A model generated the notes under the pieces. It was given only the letters and a program-made list of their open reading frames with translations. It was not told the DNA's origin and did not search any database. A stretch of DNA of 27,890 bases from an uncultured Porphyromonadaceae bacterium (GTDB lineage: Bacteria > Bacteroidota > Bacteroidia > Bacteroidales > Muribaculaceae): assembly GCA_902495075.1 (NCBI GenBank), contig CABUVO010000041.1, positions 1-27,890 on the forward strand, in the 5' to 3' direction. Of the stretch, positions 23,651 to 27,890 are shown in pieces (the first letter of the stretch is position 1; every line of letters begins with the position of its first letter). A program made the translations under genes and the position numbers.

Positions 23651-24312
23651 AGGGTGTCCAGTTTCATGTCCCATTTTCAAACCAGAAGTTCAAATTCCGA
23701 TAAGGTGAAAGATTATAGGTAATAGGGTAAAGGTGAATTGGCGCGCCTCAACAAACCGAGTCAACTTAATTATTGGGACGCAAAGGCGCGAAGGGCGAAG
23801 CTTGATTCAAATTGTCACGAAAATATTAACACAGAGGTACAGAGGTACAGAGGTTTAGATGAAAAATCATGCTGAAATTTTCAGGCGCAGAGGGTCGTAA
23901 ACGACCTGACGGAGGCACAGAGACTGATTCGGAAAAGTGAAATGATTAATTCGCAATAGGCTGATAATATGTGGTACTCTGACTTTGTGCCTCTGTCAGC
24001 ATCGCCAGATGCCTCCGTGCCTTTCATTAAAATTTCACATTACTCATTTTACATTGAACATTAATAAAACCTCTGTCTCTCTGTTCCTCTGTGTTTAAAT
24101 TGTTATGTCAAAATATTTTAAGCCATTGTATCGAAGGCTTTTATTCTTCGCGCCTTCGCGTTTTAATTTTGTAGAAATATTGTGCGAGTCAGACATTAGA
24201 GTCATGCAAATTCTTCCTTTTTACCTATTCCCTTTTACTTCTTACTTTATCGGGGGCAGCCCGATAAACGGGGATTTATTAGGGGAATTTGGAACATGAA
24301 ACTGAACACCCT
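23651..24312. repeat. 662-bp MITE-like element: long imperfect palindrome with 19-bp terminal inverted repeats
   Basis: Ends are AGGGTGTCCAGTTTCATGT (23651-23669) and ACATGAAACTGAACACCCT (24294-24312), complementary at 18 of 19 positions. AATTACTTT flanks both sides (23640-23648 and 24313-24321), resembling a target duplication. Inside, blocks of the left arm recur inverted and in order in the right arm: GATAAGGTGAAA.../GATAAAGTAAGAA..., CGCAAAGGCGCGAAG (23779) against CTTCGCGCCTTCGCG (24146), three ACAGAGG units (23831-23854) against CCTCTGT units (about 24069-24092), and GGAGGCACAGAG near the centre against CTCTGACTTTGTGCCTC. Small hairpins (GTCGTAAACGAC; GCATCTGGCGATGC) sit between blocks. 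No transposase or credible gene is inside. Confidence 0.8.
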
Positions 24313-24351
24313 AATTACTTTACCTAATTACTTTACCTAATTACTTTATAG
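24313..24351 (+). repeat. Three tandem copies of a 13-bp unit AATTACTTTACCT
   Basis: Units at 24313, 24326 and 24339 (the last diverging after AATTACTTTA). They abut the right end of the 662-bp element, and the first nine bases match the sequence just left of the element. Confidence 0.85.
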
Positions 24352-24447
24352 GATTGTGATCAAAGGGAAGTGCATTAAGTTTAGTGTCAAAGTTGATATC
24401 CCTTATATTTGTCTAATTTGAAAATTAACAGCTTGTTAATGGGAGTG

Positions 24448-24467
24448 TAATAATTTAGTAATAATTC
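24448..24467 (+). promoter_or_regulatory. Direct-repeat operator candidate upstream of the GLPGLI gene
   Basis: Identical over 20 bp to 23624-23643. A third, weaker unit (GAGTAATGATTA, about 24478-24490) follows. The box ends 49 nt before the TAATTTTG -7 box, as in the divergent kinase promoter. Confidence 0.65.
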
Positions 24468-24516
24468 CATAATGTTTGAGTAATGATTATTTTCGGAGGG
24501 AAGAGGGAAGGGATGC

Positions 24517-24524
24517 TAATTTTG
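24517..24524 (+). promoter_or_regulatory. Putative -7 box of the GLPGLI/TonB-receptor operon
   Basis: TAATTTTG, exact TAnnTTTG match, 4 nt before an ATG at 24529. The expected transcription start falls on or next to that ATG, so translation starts either leaderless at 24529 or at ATG 24553 with a leader of about 24 nt. Confidence 0.6.
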
Positions 24525-24552
24525 CGCCATGAAACTTATATTACTTATGGAT

Positions 24553-25431
24553 ATGAAGAAGTCTATTTTAGTTTTGGGTGTAGTGGCGTTCTGTGTGTCT
24601 CTTGCTTCGGGCAAGGTTGTGCGCCGGCAGTTGAGTATCTTCCCTAATTCGGTTCCGGAGACGGAAACGCTTGCGAACGAGACGATGGAGTTTGTGTATG
24701 ACTATCGTTGCTGTGTCGATACCACCGGTGCACTTAAGGATAACATATCGAGCGACAACATGCTGCTGCAGATCGGTCCTGCCGGTTTGTCGAAATTCTC
24801 CAGCTACAAGAATCTTACAGTCGATTCTTTGATTATGCGTTCAACTTCCGAGCAGATAGCTAATGCTGCTATGGAAGGTAAACTCAGCACTGGTGAATAT
24901 ATGACAATCTACAAAAATTATCCATCCGGAAAGCTGACTCATACGGAGAAAATATGTCAGGATTGGTTCCGCTATGAAGAAGATCTACCGGTGCTGGAGT
25001 GGGAACTGACAGATTCGGTTACGAATGTGCTCGGCTATGAGTGCCAGAGTGCCCGGTGCGTATTCCGTGGCAGGGAATGGACGGTCTTCTACACCGAGGA
25101 TATCCCTCTTGCGGATGGACCATGGAAACTGTACGGACTCCCCGGGCTTATTATGAAGGCTTCGGATGAGAAGGGACATTATACTTTCGAATGCATAGGA
25201 ATCAAGTCGAAAGCCGATCGTCCGATTACCATCTATAAGGTTCCTTTCAACAGGGTGAATCGAAAGGAATATTATGATACCAAACATCGATATGAAGTGA
25301 ATCCTTACGCTTATTATGAAGCTACTACAGGTGGACACGTCACTGTGACGGATGAAGCAGGCAATCCATCATTGGATGCATATGATCCGATAGAACTTCC
25401 CTTTGAATATCTTGAACGCGACTGGAAATGA
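24553..25431 (+). CDS. GLPGLI family secreted protein
   Basis: 292 residues from ATG 24553, chosen because MKKSILVLGVVAFCVSLASG is a standard Sec signal; ATGs at 24529 and 24547 are in frame and possible. The family hallmark is present: GPWKLYGLPGLIMKASDE (about 189-206), preceded by LGYECQSARCVFRGREWTVF, which is typical of GLPGLI (Porph_ging) proteins of about 250-300 residues. Molecular function of the family is not established; genes usually sit next to TonB-dependent receptor-like genes, as here, with a 4-nt ATGA overlap. Probably periplasmic or outer-membrane associated and under control of the divergent two-component system through the shared 20-bp box. Confidence 0.9.
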   Translation: MKKSILVLGVVAFCVSLASGKVVRRQLSIFPNSVPETETLANETMEFVYDYRCCVDTTGALKDNISSDNMLLQIGPAGLSKFSSYKNLTVDSLIMRSTSEQIANAAMEGKLSTGEYMTIYKNYPSGKLTHTEKICQDWFRYEEDLPVLEWELTDSVTNVLGYECQSARCVFRGREWTVFYTEDIPLADGPWKLYGLPGLIMKASDEKGHYTFECIGIKSKADRPITIYKVPFNRVNRKEYYDTKHRYEVNPYAYYEATTGGHVTVTDEAGNPSLDAYDPIELPFEYLERDWK

Positions 25432-27890
25432 TCAGATATAATTTTCTCATACTTTGCATGATGCTCGGTCTGCTGTCGGTTTCGGCAGCGGATCCGGGCA
25501 AATTGCGCGGCATTGTGAGAGATGCCGATACCAATGAACCGATAGAGGGGGTGATCGTAAAAACCAAGGGAGCGTTTGTAACCACCGGCAGCGATGGCAG
25601 TTTTGTATTGACTCCAAAATCCGATGTCGATTCGATTTCTTTCAGGTGCGTGGGCTATGAAGCATTGACATTGTCGGTTGCTTCCGATCTTTCTACAATC
25701 ACTCTTTATCCCAAGACCACCCGATTGAAAGATGTGATAGTAGCGGCTCCTGACATATATGCAAAAGGCGACACGTTGGTGTTTAATGTAGCTCGATACG
25801 CGAATGCCAAGGACAATGCCATTATCGATGTGATCAAACGCCTGCCGGGGATAAAGGTGGAGGAGGACGGTACCATCAAATATCAGGGGAAACCTATCAA
25901 TAAGTTCTATATTGACGGGAATGATTTCATTGGTGGGCAGTACGGACTCGCCACCAACAACATCTCCCACAAGGATGTGAAATCTGTAGAGGTTATGGAA
26001 AACCATCAGCCCGTGAAAGCATTGGAGGGGATTGAATTTCCCGAAGAAGCGGGAATAAACCTGAAGTTGAAGGAAGATGCATGCAGTCGTTGGGTTGGTG
26101 TCGCCAAGGCTGCGGCAGGAATACAGCCTTTTCTTTACGACGGCTCACTTTTTACAATGCGTATTGCTCCGAAGATTCAGAACATGTTCACTTTGAAGGC
26201 TGATAATACGGGCTGGAATCCGGTGAATGAGATAAGGGAACATGATTTCGATGATATGTTTTCTTCGGATTATGTATCAAATCTATGGACGGAATATATC
26301 TCGGCTGATATTGTAAGTGCTCCTCTTTCAGAGAAGAGGACACGCGATAACCTTTCGTGGCTTGCCAATGCCATTGCTGCCTGGAAGAAGGGGGATGCCT
26401 CAATGCGGTTGAAACTTAACTATATGGGTGATCGTCTGGATTACAACTCCGGCATGACGACCAATTATTTCAGTCAGCAGATACCCGATTTTGTTCAAAA
26501 CAACTCGATGCGCACACAGGAACATGATTTCTCTGCCCAGTTCTATAGTCAGATAAACAAACGAGGATATTATCTCAAAGACAAGTTGACTGTTTCGGGC
26601 AATCTGTCTAACTCAAATTCGGTTGTTTCAGGCACGGTTGATATTGCCCAGCGGGTAAATCGCAAAGAGTTTTCAGCACTTAATGATCTCAAACTTGTGA
26701 AACGTAACGAAAAGAGGTTGTTCTCTCTCATATCGCGCAATGACTTCAGGTATAGACCGGATCGTCTGATGGTCTGTGGCGAGGAGGACGCAACGCAGAG
26801 CATCGGCACAACGGACTTCCGAAGCACAACCGAAACGCAATTCGGACGGATGTCGCGATTCTGGAAATATTTTGTCACGGCTGGCGTTGATCTTAACTAT
26901 CACCATTTGAATCTCGACCTGACCGGGCTGCAGGATTTTGATAATTCCGGCGTGTATGACACGTTCCTTTCAAATATTTATGCCACACCGCAGATTAATT
27001 TTGAGCGAAACGGTTGGCTGGCACAATTTAGAGCACCTGTGAAATGGCTGCATTATTCCATCAAGGGGCAGCAAGACTATGTGAATGTGGCTCCGAGTAT
27101 ATATTTGAGGCGTACGCTCACTGCCAAATCCGAACTTTCCGCATCGTTGGCATACCGTCTCGGTTCTCCGCAGGCATATCTCAATATTGATGCTCCCGTG
27201 TTGGCAGACTATCGGAATGTGTTCATAGCTGCAAACCCTGATAAGTACACTCAGGACTTGTCGGCATCTGTTTCATATCGTTATCGGAATCCTATGAAAT
27301 CACTGTTTTTCAATTTATCTGCCACATATAATTACAGGCGCAGTCATACTATGTCTAACCAGTTTTTTGTAGGAGATATGATTATTTCTTCCTATTCTGA
27401 TTGTCTCTCAGGCAGTGATACGTGGTATTTTAAGACGGGTCTTAGCAAAGGGCTTGGTCATAGCAAGATGGTTGTGGGTTTCGATGCCGATGCCTCCAAG
27501 GCGACAGCCTCGGCAATGCGGTATAATGTCGTTGTTCCTTATCGTCAGCTTACGGCAGGGATAAAGCCCTATTTCAAGGGAAGTATCTTGCGATGGCTTT
27601 CTGTGAATTATGAAGCATCTTATGGTTTCTCCCGACTATCCATAAATCATGAAGATAATCATTATCACTCGTTTCGACAGAATGTGTTTGCAACAATCCT
27701 GCCGCTTGACGAAATAGAGTTTACCTTCGGTATGGAGCATTTTCTGAACAGTTTTTCTAATGGTAACACCCCCAATCTTCTCCTGCTGGATGCTTCTGCC
27801 GTATGGCGGTTAAACAATAAGATCAGACTTTCGCTCACAGCCACCAACCTTCTGAACAAGCGGAGTTATGAATACCAGACTTACGGTACC
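25428..27890 (+). CDS. TonB-dependent-receptor-like outer-membrane protein, partial (runs off window)
   Basis: Open without a stop from ATG 25428 for exactly 821 codons to the window end. Signal peptide about 1-22 (MMLGLLSVSAAD), a CarboxypepD_reg-like domain about 25-105 (GIVRDADTNEPIEGVIV, ITLYPKTTRLKDVIVAA), a plug-like region about 105-240 (DVIKRLPGIKVEEDGTIKYQ, FYIDGNDFIGGQYGLA), then a barrel of alternating aromatic strands. The visible end, LTATNLLNKRSYEYQTYG, is the near-terminal motif of this barrel group, so perhaps only about 20-40 residues are missing. It is co-translated with the GLPGLI gene. No SusD partner follows in view, so a SusC-type glycan importer is unlikely; the substrate is unknown. 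Confidence 0.9.
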   Translation, partial: MIRYNFLILCMMLGLLSVSAADPGKLRGIVRDADTNEPIEGVIVKTKGAFVTTGSDGSFVLTPKSDVDSISFRCVGYEALTLSVASDLSTITLYPKTTRLKDVIVAAPDIYAKGDTLVFNVARYANAKDNAIIDVIKRLPGIKVEEDGTIKYQGKPINKFYIDGNDFIGGQYGLATNNISHKDVKSVEVMENHQPVKALEGIEFPEEAGINLKLKEDACSRWVGVAKAAAGIQPFLYDGSLFTMRIAPKIQNMFTLKADNTGWNPVNEIREHDFDDMFSSDYVSNLWTEYISADIVSAPLSEKRTRDNLSWLANAIAAWKKGDASMRLKLNYMGDRLDYNSGMTTNYFSQQIPDFVQNNSMRTQEHDFSAQFYSQINKRGYYLKDKLTVSGNLSNSNSVVSGTVDIAQRVNRKEFSALNDLKLVKRNEKRLFSLISRNDFRYRPDRLMVCGEEDATQSIGTTDFRSTTETQFGRMSRFWKYFVTAGVDLNYHHLNLDLTGLQDFDNSGVYDTFLSNIYATPQINFERNGWLAQFRAPVKWLHYSIKGQQDYVNVAPSIYLRRTLTAKSELSASLAYRLGSPQAYLNIDAPVLADYRNVFIAANPDKYTQDLSASVSYRYRNPMKSLFFNLSATYNYRRSHTMSNQFFVGDMIISSYSDCLSGSDTWYFKTGLSKGLGHSKMVVGFDADASKATASAMRYNVVVPYRQLTAGIKPYFKGSILRWLSVNYEASYGFSRLSINHEDNHYHSFRQNVFATILPLDEIEFTFGMEHFLNSFSNGNTPNLLLLDASAVWRLNNKIRLSLTATNLLNKRSYEYQTYGT

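Noticed and set aside
24105..24299. 64-codon open frame within the 662-bp element
   Set aside because: It falls in the right arm of the palindrome and is explained by the repeat blocks; no homology or RBS is visible.
23624..24467. The 20-bp identical boxes as target-site duplication of the 662-bp element
   Set aside because: The right copy lies about 135 bp beyond the element end, whereas AATTACTTT directly flanks both ends; equal spacing to two -7 boxes fits an operator better.
25314..26006. 230-codon - strand open frame over the GLPGLI/TonB-receptor junction
   Set aside because: It is antisense to two convincing genes with a 4-nt overlap; no promoter, RBS or domain supports it.

Overview
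The window looks like a chromosomal segment from a Bacteroidales gut bacterium, most likely near Muribaculaceae/Bacteroidaceae. The grounds are a SusC/SusD pair, a hybrid two-component regulator, a GLPGLI protein with a TonB-dependent receptor, a DUF4919-like protein, -7 promoter boxes of the TAnnTTTG type and almost no Shine-Dalgarno use. The family assignment is inferred from sequence flavour only. I saw no rRNA, tRNA or CRISPR array.

Region 1 (about 0.3-11.9 kb, + strand) is a polysaccharide utilisation locus that reads as a fructan (probably levan) system. It holds a hybrid sensor with a sugar-binding-protein-like periplasmic domain, SusC, SusD, a DUF4960 surface lipoprotein, a GH32 glycosidase lipoprotein with its three acidic residues intact, and a secreted two-module protein with a type IX-like C-terminal tail. 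It resembles the levan locus of B. thetaiotaomicron (BT1754, BT1760-1763) in content. An 18-bp-stem bidirectional terminator closes it.

Region 2 (about 12.0-18.6 kb, - strand) is housekeeping and stress physiology: relA/spoT-type (p)ppGpp enzyme, a PgpH-type 7TM-HD cyclic-di-AMP phosphodiesterase, a small membrane protein, a DUF4919-like protein and SlyD. Three of the gaps in this series are filled by arrays of about 7-bp units facing inverted arrays, so each can fold into a hairpin next to a start or stop codon.

Region 3 (about 18.9-21.4 kb) is an AT-rich accessory island: a two-gene ATPase plus Toprim-like operon resembling AbiL/RloAB/PARIS defence pairs, with a palindrome just upstream of its promoter, followed by a non-coding stretch that contains a 5' remnant of a type I restriction specificity gene (hsdS) and a degenerate GTGTCTAAGT array.

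Region 4 (about 21.4-27.9 kb) has an OmpR-type response regulator and histidine kinase on the - strand, and divergently a GLPGLI protein and an outer-membrane TonB-dependent-receptor-like protein that runs off the window. Both promoters carry the same 20-bp direct-repeat box at the same distance (49 and 50 nt) from the -7 box, so the kinase/regulator pair probably controls both operons. Between them lies a 662-bp element with 19-bp near-perfect terminal inverted repeats and collinear inverted arms: a MITE-like giant imperfect palindrome.
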